From: Abelmoschus esculentus
Lineage: Eukaryota; Streptophyta; Magnoliopsida; Malvales; Malvaceae
Assembly (NCBI GenBank): GCA_035048815.1
Contig: JAUCBN010000024.1
Location: forward strand, 3,966,001 to 4,030,000
Direction: 5' to 3'
DNA: 64,000 nucleotides
Of this stretch, positions 1 to 11,932 are shown piece by piece; position 1 is the first letter of the stretch, and each line of letters starts with the position of its first letter. The translations under genes were made by a program, and so were the position numbers. Below the pieces are notes generated by a model. It ran no database searches, had not been told where the DNA came from, and saw only the letters and a program-made list of their open reading frames with translations.

Positions 1-714
1 GGTTTACTGGGCCGAGCAATTGACGTATTGGAGAAGATGCACATGCACGGGTGTACTAATTCCTTAAGTTATAATCCACTGCTCCATGGGTTCTGCAAAG
101 AAAAGATGGAGAGGGCGGTCGAGTATTTAGAGATAATGGTGTCTAGAGGTTGCTATCCTGATATTGTGACCTATAATATTTTGCTCACAGCATTATGCAA
201 AGATGGGAAGGTTGATGTGGCAGTTGAGATAATCAGTTAAGTATCAAGGGTTGCTTGCCTGTTTTAATCACTTACAACACTGTGATTGACAGGGTCACAA
301 AGGTCGGGAAAACAGATCAAGCTATAAAACTTTTGGATGAGATGCGTGGCAAGGGTCTAAAGCCCGATTTAATTACCTACTCTTCCCTTGTCGGAGGACT
401 TAGCAGAGAAGGAAAGGTTGATGATGCAATAAAGTTCTTTCACGACTTTGAGAGAATGGGTGTTAGGCCAAATGCCATCACCTATAACTCCATAATGTTA
501 GGCCTTTGTAAGGCTCGGCAAACTGATCGTGCTATCGGCTTTTTGGCTTATATGGTGATGAGGGGGTGTAAACCCTCTGAATCTACATACACCATTCTCA
601 TTGAAGGCATAGCATATGAAGGCTTACTAATGAGGCATTGGAGTTACTAAATGAGTTGTGCTATAGAGGAGTTGTGAAGAAAGTTCTGCAGAACAGGTTG
701 CTGTGAAGATGTAG
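1..714 (+). pseudogene. Pentatricopeptide repeat (PPR) protein pseudogene, 3' part
   Basis: This is the C-terminal part of a P-class PPR protein, a family of organellar RNA-binding proteins. Successive 35-residue PPR units are visible, with motifs such as TYNILLTALCK, TYNTVID, ITYSSLVGGL and ITYNSIMLGLC. The frame is broken. A stop at 238-240 is followed by PPR sequence in another frame from about 241. A second shift near 621-630 ends the reading frame at 650. A third shift lies near 680. If these single-base losses are ignored, PPR-like sequence continues to a natural stop at 712-714. The 5' part lies outside the window. Three independent frameshifts make it a pseudogene; a sequencing error could explain one but hardly three. 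Confidence 0.85.
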
Positions 715-956
715 GCTGCGGTGGTTAGTTCTTCCTCCGGTGGAAAATGCCAACTCTCATCTGTTTACCATTTACAGCGGTGGTTTTGGCATGTCACACA
801 AGTTGAAATATTGATATTTCATGCTCAAAGTTTTGAACAAGCACAATGCAGGATATCACTTCTGTAAAGTTAACACCAAAAGCAATGGTCTCAGAATCTT
901 AAAGCTCAAACAAGAAGTATCTGTGGATTGGAACAAACATAGTAAAAACTCATCAA
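715..956. other. Short spacer between the PPR pseudogene and the RWP-RK gene
   Basis: No coding sequence is seen. The spacer should contain the 3' UTR and polyadenylation region of the minus-strand RWP-RK gene, whose stop codon is at 957-959. Confidence 0.5.
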
Positions 957-2829
957 TCAAACTCCCTCATAATATTTAGCCAACTCTGCTTCCTTCTTAC
1001 AGATATCATCTCTAGAACGATCTCTTACATGTGGATCCTCTGATTTCAGTAACTCTTTCAGTTTCACGATTTCCTTCACTTTGCTGTGAATCTGATATAT
1101 GCAGGCAACATGATAGAAAAATGTCAGCATTTTGTACTTGAAAGAGACGAATCCATACTAGCAATGAAAACAAACCTTTCGAAAAGGCCACCTTTTTTTC
1201 ACACCCTGATTCCCTGCCAACCATATATTGTGAACTACTGTTTCAGATATTCCCAGTTTCTGGGCTGCCTTCTTTCTTGTAAGATGGAAATAATTTGCTA
1301 AATCTTTGATGGTCGTCTCTTTCACTTTCCTCCTCTGCTATTGTTTATACGAGTTAGAGTTCATGCAAATCATTTCGAATCGAATTCAATGAAAATCAAA
1401 CGGTTTTGACTAGGTTTCCAACCTGTTCTGTCAAGGATATCAGATTCTTGGGTTTAGTAGCTTCATTAGATGCTGTAACAACCTGTTCTGCCCCGGACAT
1501 AGGCAACTTCCTGTTGTTACGACCGTCGTTGGCGGCTGCAAAAGAAGTTCAGAAGATATTCCACCATGTAGGTAATGTTAAAAATATGTGTCTGATACGG
1601 ATATGTTCGAGAAAAGTCCGATACCTGGATCTGCCCCATTAGCCAGATTTTCATACCAATCAAAACCTACACATAGTGCTTCGAAGAAACTTGAGTTTGG
1701 ATCATTCACCATTGTGTATTTCTCATGCTTTCGCTTCATGCAATACTGTGTCAGAAACTGCTTCACTTCCTCAAAGCTCTTCTCGTTGAAACTATCGGAA
1801 ATATATAAATAAAAAAAAGATTTTCTTTTTTAGCAAATTCCTTGAGATTAATCGAATCGAAGTTTAAATTTTAATCAAATAAGATTAAGAACATTAAAAC
1901 TTACTCGAACATTTGATGAGACACTGCTTCACTGTTTCGTTGAACATCAAGAACAGCATGAAAGAAAACTCCAACTAATCTTCCATGTATCTGAAGTTTC
2001 ATTACAACTTCACCTGTAATAAAGACATCATCATTAAAAACAACAACATGAATCGCTGCTAACATTAGCCATTTCCAAGACATGAAAACGCACCCTTGAT
2101 ATGAACAATTTCTCTCAAGATTTCGCAACAATGACAACCGAATTGTGGTTGTAGACTTGGCACCAAGTCTGTCCTTGTTGGATTACTGGTTTCTCCATTG
2201 GATTCGTTACAGATAAACCCCGCCATTGTTGTTCCCTGTAAATCACCAAAGGCTCCATCTGTTTCCTCGGCAATCGGAGGGAGCAAATAGGGTTCCTGGA
2301 TTTCATTTCCCAAGTTGCTTTCACTTTGATTACTCAGTAGCCAGTTAATCATTGAAGGGTCGATTTGAGAATTCTCGGGAACAAGATCCACTAAAGGATT
2401 ACCAACACCAATGGTGCCATCACTTGGCAATGGCAATCCCGGAATTTCATTTCCCAAATTTGTTTCAACTTGGTTACTAGTTTCTCCATTAATATCAAAA
2501 GGATTGAATGGAGAATACTGCAAATTCCCGGATCCGACTATAGCATTACTTGGCAATGACAATGGCAATGAAACGGGTTCCTGGATTTCATTTCCCAAGT
2601 TTGTTTCATTTTGAGTACTGGCTTCGCCATTACACCAGAAAGGACTCAATGAAGAAAACTGGAAATCTGGGTCATTTTGGAAATCATAAAGGTCCAGAGC
2701 CTGTGATGAATCAATATCAATGGCGTCGTCTTTTTCTTGTATAAACTGAGGGTTCAAGTGGTTGATTATGTTCATAAAATAATCTGAATATGGAGTGTTG
2801 TAAAAAGGATCAGGGTTTGGATCCGCCAT
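957..2829 (-). CDS. RWP-RK domain transcription factor, six exons
   Basis: This is a nuclear DNA-binding protein of the RWP-RK family (RKD/NLP relatives act in nitrogen response and egg-cell or gametophyte programmes). Exons on the minus strand are 2829-2094, 2013-1905, 1791-1625, 1535-1423, 1337-1176 (or from 1334) and 1091-957. All joins use GT/AG and give 473 (or 472) residues with no stop. Residues 1-245 are acidic and Asn-rich and carry degenerate repeats with the core TNLGNEI. A Cys-rich stretch, CHCCEILREIVHIKG, crosses the first intron. The RWP-RK domain is at about 376-432: IKDLANYFHLTRKKAAQKLG, then KKRWPFRK. A charged, coiled-coil-like tail follows. An upstream in-frame ATG at 2967 is less likely because a TATA-like box lies at about 2940-2949. 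Which RWP-RK subgroup it belongs to is uncertain; no PB1 domain is seen. Confidence 0.85.
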
Positions 2830-2937
2830 GGCCTGAAGAACTTTGGAGGTTTGGCCTTCGTTGGTGGTGGCGCCGGAATGGAAGCGCCACCGTTTGAGGG
2901 AAACAGTCGGAAATTGGAACATTGAACCGTTGTTTCT

Positions 2938-2950
2938 GTGTTTAAATATT
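2938..2950 (-). promoter_or_regulatory. Possible TATA box of the RWP-RK gene
   Basis: On the minus strand the sequence reads CAATATTTAAACA, about 110 bases upstream of the ATG at 2829. If it is used, the transcript would start near 2910 and exclude the ATG at 2967, which supports the shorter protein. Confidence 0.4.
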
Positions 2951-3069
2951 GGTGGGAAAAGACACAAGGTGGTTAGTGACAGTTGCGGAAGGAAGAATAT
3001 GATTAGTTAATGAAACACACCGTTTTGAAGTCTTGATCAAGTGATCTCATCTCCACCATAAAACAGGTA

Positions 3070-3595
3070 AAAAAAATACATATTTAATTGTATCCTCAAA
3101 CTTTGATCTTTATTTTAAATTAGTCCTTACACTTTTAAATATTTTAATTTATCACTAAACTATGATTCATTTAAAATTACATCCTAAACTTTTAAATATT
3201 GCATTTTACCTCAAATTATAACCTTCATTCTAAATTGATCTTATAATTTTTTAATATTTTAATTTTATCCTCAAACTATCGTTTATATATTATCGTACTA
3301 TTACATAATACACATCAGTATTTCATGGTAATTAATAATTTTTATAACGGTTTTATTAATATAAGTTATGATTAGCATATACTAATAATTTGGGATGAAA
3401 ATAGAATGTTCAAAAAGTTTGAGGACCAATTTAATATGAGAGTCATAGTTTAAGGATGAAATCATAATACTCAAAAGTTTGAGGATCAATTTAGAATGAA
3501 GGTCATAGTTTGAGAATAAAATTAGAATATTTAAAAATTAAAGGACTAAATTAAAATAAAGATCATAATTTAAGAATGTATGATATAATTAACTT
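3070..3595. repeat. Inverted-repeat element (MITE-like)
   Basis: Two arms of about 180 bases, roughly 3082-3270 and 3405-3595, are imperfect reverse complements around a short AT-rich centre. Each arm is itself made of 55-60-base units with the theme CTCAAACTATGA and its complement. There is no coding capacity. It looks like a non-autonomous foldback or TIR element. Confidence 0.65.
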
Positions 3596-3638
3596 TAAAT
3601 CATCTAGGTTGAATACGTTTTGAGTTATTGTGATATTT

Positions 3639-4241
3639 AGGATCAGTTTAACGTTACTTTTAAAAAGTTATTTTCGTAATTGATTCTAAATTTTTAGATT
3701 TAAGATTTAAGTGTTCCAAATTATTGTTAAAAAATTCTTTAAAGAAGGTAAATGATCATTTTAGATATAATATTATAAATTACATATATATATATATGAA
3801 TGATATCTAAATTCTTTAATTTTATAATATATAAAATATATTAACTTAAATTATCATAAAAATATAAAAACAAATTTATTACTAAATACATATTTTCTAA
3901 AAATTGTATACTTGTCCTATGAAATATAATAAATTTAAAATATTTTATTTAATATATAATTTTTAAATTAAAATATTTTTATTAGTTATATATTTATACA
4001 AATTATAAATCTATAAATTATAAATAAACATAATAACAAACGGAGCTTAAATTTATAATTTGACTCTTAAAAGTATTTTTAACCGTAAGAACAAAAAATT
4101 TTAAATTTTGCGTTTGTGTTGAAAAACACTTTTTAAACACATTTTTTTCCTCCAAAAACTATCCATTTAACATTGTTGTTGGTCTCAAATCGGCTTTTGA
4201 AACCTAAAGTTGATTTGAAAAAGCAATGCTAAACAAAACCT
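3639..4241. mobile_element. Non-autonomous TIR element, family A copy 1
   Basis: The left end starts around ggatcagtttaacgttac and the right end, reverse-complemented, reads ggttttgtttagcattgc, so the ends are related inverted repeats of about 30 bases. The interior is AT-rich and related to the element at 8090-8701; both share a block like ttttagatataatattataa. Terminal sequence of this style is common in plant hAT-like MITEs, but I cannot define a target-site duplication. Confidence 0.6.
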
Positions 4242-4661
4242 TAGTTTCTATTTTTATTAAAAAACGCGTTCAGATTGAATCACGTCATGTTATTAGAAAA
4301 AAAAAGTTGGGTCAAGATCGAATTTAGAGTGAAAATTCTCTGACATGATCCGATATATTTATATATTTTTATTATATTTTTATATATAATATTATTAATT
4401 TTTTGTGTAGGTTGGGTTTTACTTGAGTTTTTATTATATGATTATTCCTAAGACGTCGTATAAAAATACTTTCATTTAGAAATATTTTTAAAAATTTGTC
4501 ATTATTTTAGATCCCTGTATAAAATTATTATTTTAATTATAAAAAATTAGTGAAAAAAAAGAGACGTGTTGAATGCACCAGAATACAAGTTAATTTAATG
4601 TATTAGAATGGTCAATTTGTTCCTTTGTTACAGAGTCGTAGCGAAGTTAGGGGTAACAAGA
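4242..4661. other. AT-rich spacer 3' of the endoglucanase
   Basis: I see no gene here. It should contain the 3' UTR of the minus-strand GH9 gene. Confidence 0.4.
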
Positions 4662-6397
4662 TCATGGGAGGTCAGGGCAAGTAAGCTTTGCCAAAGCAGC
4701 GACAGCTAAAGTGTTGACATAAGTGCATGGCTCAGTGTAGGATGATGTCCAACGTAGATCACTGAATTTATCTTGCTGATCAGGTCCACCAACGATAGCT
4801 CCGGTTAACTCATTAGGGTTGGGTTGATCCCTGTTGAACCAACGAGCAAAGCTCATGCCACACCCCACATTTTCATGAACATCTGATAATGGCACCGATG
4901 CACCCCTGTGGTGCGCTTGTTTCGGCGGATTATTCCCGAACCCGACCATGTACGATCTCCCTTCCGGGTTCTTCCCTAGTATGTAATCCATCTGCTTCTT
5001 AGCGAAACCCCACAGGTGCTTGGCTTCAAACTGTTTATCAGCACATTGGACCTTTTCTTTGTAACGGTGAAGCAAATCGCCATAGATTGAGAAGAGGAAA
5101 GAAGCTCCGGTAACATACTGAAGGTTGGCTCCTTCTCTCAGGTAAATCAAACCACCTGGAGTTGGGGGAATTTTGAAATAAGGACTCTCGGGAAGAACCG
5201 AGCAAATATAGCTGTCGGCTTGGTCCTTGTAGTCCTTCATAGGTTCATCACGTCGTTGAAAGAATGCCTGCAATATATATATACACACCTTGGTGAGATT
5301 CATTGCAGAAAAGGGCTTAACTTTGAGTTAAGAATTAAGTACTGTTTAGGGTTAACAATTAACATACCCCGGTAAGGAGGATTTGGGTTCCGGCATATTT
5401 CAGGTCCCAGTTAAACTCATCCACAACCGCACCCACTTCTTCTTCTGTGAGATATTTATAATAGGTTTTCTCAAAGGTGGCGGTGTGTAACCATGCTGCA
5501 GCCCACAGCAGCTCATCCTGCAAACAAATACACCTTTCATTCTCTAATCAGCCGCTTCTGGTTTGGGTTAAGAACCATATAATTAAGGGAGTGAGAGACT
5601 GATTTTCATTACATGATAGCCTGAGAAAGAACAATAGAAGGGACATTCTCCATCGTATGTTCCTTTGTGTTTTTTAGCAAATTTGAAAAGCGATTTGGCT
5701 TTGTTAAGAAGGAGACGTGCATAAGGTTTGTCGAAGCTTCTAAAGACAATGGCAGAAGCAGCCATTGCGGCTGATGTTTCAGCGGCGATCTCTGTACCGG
5801 GGGTGGTCTCGTTAATCTGCAACACGGTTCTTGGCGTCGTCATATTCTCCGGTCTTACCCAACATTTATGATCTTCATGAGGGTCGCCAACCTGAACGAA
5901 CAACTTCTTCTTTCTACTAGCACATTTTAGAAAGTAATCAGTTCCCCAACGGATAGCAGTACGAACATTGTCCAACTCCCCAGCTGATTGAAGCTCGTTT
6001 TCGTAAGCAATGGCGGACCATGCCAGGGTGGTGATGGTGAAGGCCATCGGCAAACCAAACTTCACGTTGTCTCCTGCATCATAATACCCTCCCACAAGGT
6101 CCACCTGGGGATTAAATTAATCAAAACGCATGCACATAATCAAGACACAAAGGTATTAAAAATGGTTTTATTCTTTACATTTGCTTCTTTCCCATCCTCC
6201 AGACCTGAATCTCCCCTCCATTTTAGTCGATTATTAGGAGGGAGTTTCCCTGACCTTTGTGCTTCCAAGAAGATGAGTGATTTAGTGAGGGCTTCCCTGT
6301 AGTTAAAATCATGGCCACTAACACCGATTGGACAGCATTGGAAAAGAACCAACCATGCAACAATGGCAGCTGCTGATGTTCTTGCAAGGTTGCCCAT
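4662..6397 (-). CDS. Endoglucanase, glycosyl hydrolase family 9 (class B type)
   Basis: This is a secreted endo-beta-1,4-glucanase (EC 3.2.1.4) acting on cell-wall glucans. Exons on the minus strand are 6397-6179, 6104-5613, 5517-5368 and 5267-4662. All junctions are phase 0 with GT/AG, giving 488 residues, the usual length for the class. Residues 1-28 form a signal peptide (hydrophobic stretch AAIVAWLVLFQCC) and the mature protein starts near HDFNYREAL. The catalytic GGYYDAGDN with its two aspartates is at the start of exon 2. HHRGAS and the region GGPDQQDKFSDLR...YTEPCTYVN, with the acid Glu, are in exon 4. There is no transmembrane anchor and no carbohydrate-binding tail, which separates it from class A and class C. 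No frame damage is seen, so it is probably functional. Confidence 0.93.
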
Positions 6398-8089
6398 AGG
6401 AACAAAAAGACCAGTCTAATTTCAGCACGATTCAATATCTATGCCAAGTCTAAAATTATGGAAGAGAAGGTTATTCATAAGGATTTCCAGGTTAAATTTA
6501 GTACAGATTTTCTATTTTGTTAGATAAAAACGGAACCTATAATTAGCCGACGGTGACCGAGTTAAGTTCATAAGTGTTGGTTCAGATATCGACCAGCAAA
6601 TTGAATCCAGAAGAATGCTTGGACAAATCAGTTCCAGTAATAAGACCATCCTTATAAGTGTTATGCATAGGGGTCGGCAAAAATCTATTCCACTCGATTT
6701 TAAAAAAAATAAATAAATTATTTGAGTTGAACCATTTAAGTTATTTGAGTCAAATCGAATACTTAAAGAAAAAAAATCAGTTTTAAGTCGAGTTTAAATT
6801 TTTTAAATTTCGAATTATTTGATTCGAATAACTTGAAAATGTCCCTTTTAAATTATATGGGCTAATTACATATTTAATCCCTGTAATTTTATTTTTAATT
6901 TTATTTCAACCTTGTCTTCTTTTTTCTATTATTTTTTAATTGTTGCTTTTAATTTTCTTTTCTTTATAATTTGGTCATTTTCCAGATTCATTTTTATTTT
7001 ATTTAATGATTTTTTTTAATTTTTGTTATATATTTTATGTTTTTAATTTTCTGTATTTAATTTTAAATTTATACAATTTAATTTATGTATTTTATTTTGT
7101 TCATCCCTATCCGCTTCTGAAATTTTAATTTATGCATTTTATTACCGTAAATTTGGGTCCTTTCAGGATATTTTAATTTAGGCATTTATTTTTCCTAAAT
7201 ATTTTCAAAATGTATTTGAAACAAAAATCCTGTCATAAAAAAACCCTTATACCTCAAAATTTTAGTTATTACAACGGTACATTTTAAGTTTATAAAATAT
7301 TTTTTTAAACCCTAAAATAAAAAATATGTTTGGAGTAATTTTTTTCTCTTTTTTTTGGTATTTTTAGTCTCGCATTAGACTTACCTAGACAATTTTTTTT
7401 TAATAAGTCTCATAATTTAATAAAATAACTCAAATTCATATATATATTTTATATTAAAAAATTGTTTAATTTTAAATTAAAATATAGTATAAATAGTTAC
7501 AACAATAGCCATAAAACACAAACTGCAAGCAGCATAGTGGTTCCATAGAACCGTAGGAAAGAACAACACCTGCCGTACGATAATAGAGTTCGAAATTAAA
7601 ATATATCGCAAGACCTAATTCTTTTAGCAGAGATTTATCTATCTTATTATTCATGTCATTTAATTTAATTAAAATTTTAATTTAAAATAATTACAATTTA
7701 ATATAAATAATAAAATATTAAAAAATAATAAATTATTTATTAATTCTTAAACAAATACGTTTACCATTAAAAATATTTTTCTAATATAATTATTTCTTAT
7801 AAATATATTATTACACTATTATACAAATCAATGAATTATTAAATTTAAAATTTAAAATTTGTTACCGATTGTATAAGATTTTTTTTGTTATTCTTCTGAT
7901 TTTTAAGTTTCGTTCTGATTAATTTGGATATACCCGTGTCGTACACTTGATTTTAGTGGGTGAGTCTCTCAATAAGGATTTTCTACATATACAATATCTC
8001 GAATCTAAAACCTATTTAAACGGAACCGAATTGCTTATCACTTCTACTAATTCCGTTGATTATAAATAATTTTCTTTAAATCTTAAACT
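6398..8089. other. AT-rich intergenic region with a repeat fragment
   Basis: It holds the upstream region of the GH9 gene. From about 6665 to 6850 there is a fragment of the repeat rich in tcgagt/ttgagt words that is complete at 28487-28979. The rest is AT-rich and has no supportable gene. Small open frames at 7472-7654 have no recognisable content. Confidence 0.45.
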
Positions 8090-8701
8090 AAGGGCCAGTT
8101 TAGCATTGTTTTTGAAAAGTGCGGTGAAAAAGTGTGGTGAGAAAGTGTAGTAGAAAAGTTCTTTTGGAATTTTTAGTTTAAAAAATATGTGTTTAGTATT
8201 GCTGTCAAAAAGTGTTTTTGAGAAAGTAAATAACTATTTTAGACATGATATTATAAGTTAAAAATATATATTTAAATGATAATAAAATTATTTTATATTA
8301 TAATATTAACTTAAATTATGATAAAATATAAAAATATTAATAAATAAATAAATTATTTTTAAAAAATACTTTTTAGAAGTGCTTTTGAGAAAATATATAA
8401 TTTTGTATGAATATATATAATTTTTAAATTAAAAAAATAATTTATGTTAAATATAATTATGTATTTATAAAAATTAGATTATAATAAAATATAATAAATG
8501 AAGGTTAAAACTGTAATCTAACTCCTAAAAGCATTTTTCAAACGCAAAAGCTAAAATTTTTAGCTTTTGCGTTTAGGTTGAAAATAATTTTTCAAACGCA
8601 GTTTTTTTTTTCAAAAGTCAACTGTTTAACATTCTTTTTGTGTTTCAAACCGATTTTTAACTTAAAATTCTGGTTTGAAAAACAATATTAAACGGGACCT
8701 A
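8090..8701. mobile_element. Non-autonomous TIR element, family A copy 2
   Basis: The left end reads gggccagtttagcattgttt. The right end, reverse-complemented, reads ggtcccgtttaatattgttt. The interior is AT-rich and shares blocks with 3639-4241. The size, about 610 bases, is close to that copy. No coding sequence is present. Confidence 0.65.
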
Positions 8702-8954
8702 AGCCTAGAATATTTGTGTCATGTCATCACTTACGTTATGTAGTGTTACGAAACTTCCTATATCGTTTTTTTTCATTTTTACTTGTAGCAACAGAAAAGC
8801 CCTGCAGCCAGCAGTTGAACAGGGTGACTTCGGTCTGTTCAAGACATGATTTCCACCTTGTTCACGAATTACCAAAAAAGGAGAGGCATGGAGGAGACGT
8901 ATTACTTAGCATAGATGTTTTAATTAAATCTGACATTAATATATACGAACCATT

Positions 8955-9110
8955 TAATTTCAGTGGTTAAATAAATATTTATTATTTTTAGAGGTCATGA
9001 ATCGAGTATTAATAATACTAATATAATATTTGAACAATTAATATATAATGGTTGAGAATATATTCTACAATAGATAATACTGTAACACTATAGCTGATAA
9101 TGATAGAGTC
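8955..9110 (+). mobile_element. tRNA-derived SINE-like copy 1
   Basis: It begins with an A-box-like cagtggttaaataa, followed by a degenerate B-box-like gtcatgaatcgagta, and continues with a tail containing tggttgagaatat and atagataatactgtaac. The same order of blocks is seen at 20263-20432 and, reversed, at 51566-51742. Three dispersed copies with the same layout suggest one SINE family. Confidence 0.55.
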
Positions 9111-10262
9111 TGATCAGACTATCATCTATGACAATACGATAAATTTAAGTTTTGAGTTTTTTTTTGGTTTTGGAACTTCTTTATAATTTTTGTAAATTTA
9201 GAGATATTTTAATTTATTCTCTTCTTGATTTATTTTTTGAAAATAAGAAAAATAAAATCGTATACTAAGCTGTAATTGAATAATTATTTTTTAATAGATT
9301 AACTTTAAAACAAATAAATATAAAATATTAAGTATTTATTTAATAAAAAAATTAAACGCTTATTCAAAAAAATAATCTGGACACCTTTTTTTTTTATAGA
9401 TAATGAAGCCAATTTTATAGTTTTCCAGCCAAATACGTAACTTAATGGATTATACGAGGTCATAGCCCTTAAAATTGGAGAAAATTATTACTAGCTCCTT
9501 TGAAATTTTTAAAAAATCTTATTTTATCCACTTAAAATTGTTTAAAGATTTAATGTTAAACTTAACGGATATGATAATCAAATACAATTATCAATAAAAA
9601 ATTAAATTAATTATATAATTTTTTGAAGATCATGGGCGCAACCACTCCCACTACTAAAATACTTATATTCTCGATGAAAACTTGATAAACATAATTACTT
9701 CACTACTAGACAACTGATAGAATAGATTCATTACGATCTTAATGTAGCAAGTTAGTAGTACAATCATCCCGCTAATTATTTTTTTTAAATATAGATAGTT
9801 AATTGTATTGAATTATTTTGATTTAAGACTAATTTAATACTAAAATATATAAACTTCGGGAAAATAAAATTGTTATTATACTAAACTATTATTTTCATTT
9901 TAATGATATAGTGACTTTTTTATTATAAAATTTTAGTTAACCTATTTGTGTCTAAACCTGTAAATGAGTGATTAAATTATTATTTTTTAGAAAAAAGTGA
10001 CATATTATTCTTAAATTTGTAATTAAGTGACTTATATTGTAATTTACCCTTCAAATAAATGTGTTATTTATGACAAGTGTCATCTAAAGTTTTCTTTCTT
10101 ATATATTGATCCTTGAATTTAATGCCCTTTCTCAATTAATGACCATCTGTTCTTAGGGTTTCCAAATAAGTCTCCACAAATAGAAGGTCAAGAGAGATAT
10201 GGTTCTATTAAAAGAATAAGAGAATATTTTATTATTTTAAATAATTAATTTAGAGTAAATAT
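9111..10262. other. AT-rich intergenic DNA
   Basis: I see no gene, RNA gene or clear element. One stretch near 9890-10050 has the 'agtgact...' words seen in the TIR arms elsewhere and may be a relic. Confidence 0.4.
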
Positions 10263-10385
10263 AGATGGCCGGTTAGTCAGAGCTGCTCATCTATTCTCAT
10301 TCCTCCTTTTTAGGTCTCGAGTTCAAGACCCAACAGGAATATCCTTTGTCCTAGAATCCTTCTTCCCCAAGTAAAAATAAAAATA
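10263..10385 (+). mobile_element. Possible tRNA-derived SINE
   Basis: An A-box-like ggccggttagtcagagctg is followed 35-40 bases later by a B-box-like tctcgagttcaagaccc, and the stretch ends in an A-rich run. The spacing suits a tRNA-derived head, but there is no clear second copy in the window. Confidence 0.4.
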
Positions 10386-10513
10386 GATTTTATCAAAAAA
10401 TAATTAATTAATTTAATATTTGAATTACGTACCTTTATTTTTATTATTTTGTATAGAAATTACGTATAAAGATACGTTATTTCGTACGTGAATTTAATAC
10501 CTACTCCTCGGTT

Positions 10514-10768
10514 GGAGAAATTATACTATGGACTCGGCTTACCACGTCAGTCGTGGTCCCATTCAATAATAACCACCCACTTCATCACTAATCTCCAACT
10601 CACTTTTTTCCAACCAATGAATCTTCACTCATAATTTTCATGTCATTTTAAAAATATAATTTCTAAAAATTATATTAATTACATGGCTGATTAGTGGCGG
10701 AATGAGTAATTTTCACTAGCTAGGACCACGACTGACGTGACAGACCGGACCTATGATATAATCTCTCC
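10514..10768. mobile_element. MITE with about 45-base terminal inverted repeats
   Basis: The left end reads ggagaaattatactatgg and continues to accacgtcagtcgtggtc. The right end is its imperfect reverse complement, gaccacgactgacgtgac through to ataatctctcc. The ends resemble those of the Mutator-like MITE at 39779-40349. I could not find an exact target duplication. Confidence 0.7.
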
Positions 10769-11932
10769 CTTAAGTTGATACCTAAACAAGTTTTACTCCT
10801 AAATTGGTGCCATCTTCTTTAAAGTCAGTACTTAAATAATTTTTATTCTCGAAGTCAGGACTCATACTTTAATCCCATTCACTATTTTAATATGTTTATT
10901 AACAATTTTAACCTTAAAATTTATATATTCTATCAATTTGATCATATATTAAATATAATTTAATAAATTAAATTATTCATATTTAAAAATTACATCAATT
11001 TCAGTTTAGTCATTTTTTACAATACGGTTAAACCAAATGAGTTTATTAAATCAAAGCAATAGTTAGATAATTGTATTATACGATTAAACAACAATAAATT
11101 ATTGTTAAACTTTTATTATATAAAAAATAATATAATATTTATGTGAGAAAAATAAGCAAGAATAAATTGATAAAAAATTTAAAATAAATAGTTAAATATA
11201 TTAATTTATTTTAAATTAAAATTAAATTAATAAAGTATATAAATTTTTATACAAATACAAAAGAATATATTTAATTTAATTACTAACTTAAGATTATTTT
11301 TTTATATATGTATATATATTTATAGTAACGATTATCGGTCTCTCAGCCATCATGATAAATGTGTTTAATATTTAGAATATGTTATTTTTATCATTTTCTA
11401 ATGTATTTGGTTTATATATTTACTGTAATATTTACTTTATCATCGTAATAAATGTATTTGACATTTTGACTTTAGAATGTGTGCATTTTGTAAACTTTTA
11501 AGATATATTAAAATTCTTTAAAAAATTTAAATAAAATATAATTTTTATTTTTCTATTAAGTACAAAATTTTACATTTTAGACGAATACTAAAATTAAAAT
11601 TTATATAAAATTGAAATTATAAAACGGTTTCAATAATAAAAATTACCTGAATTCGGAGATATGTATATAAAATTTATATGCGTTATTAAAAGGTTAAAAA
11701 ATTAAATAAATATAAACTTATAAGCGTATTAATATATTTAAGAAAATATATATAATGAAATAAACATCATTAATTATTTGATCAAATAATTAATAAATTT
11801 TTATTTCATATTTAGATACATTCGAATCCATTATTTTCGATCATTGTAATAGAATTTTATTATAACAATAACAAAATCCTAGATTTCCTCTCCCGAAGAA
11901 TTCAATCTTCAACCGACCATGGCAGTCCTACC
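10769..11932. other. AT-rich region downstream of the first ERF gene
   Basis: No gene is visible. The last bases should hold the 3' UTR of the minus-strand ERF gene, whose stop lies at 11933. Confidence 0.4.

Noticed and set aside
2829..2967. 46-residue extension of the RWP-RK protein
   Set aside because: It lies at or upstream of a TATA-like box and has no conserved motif.
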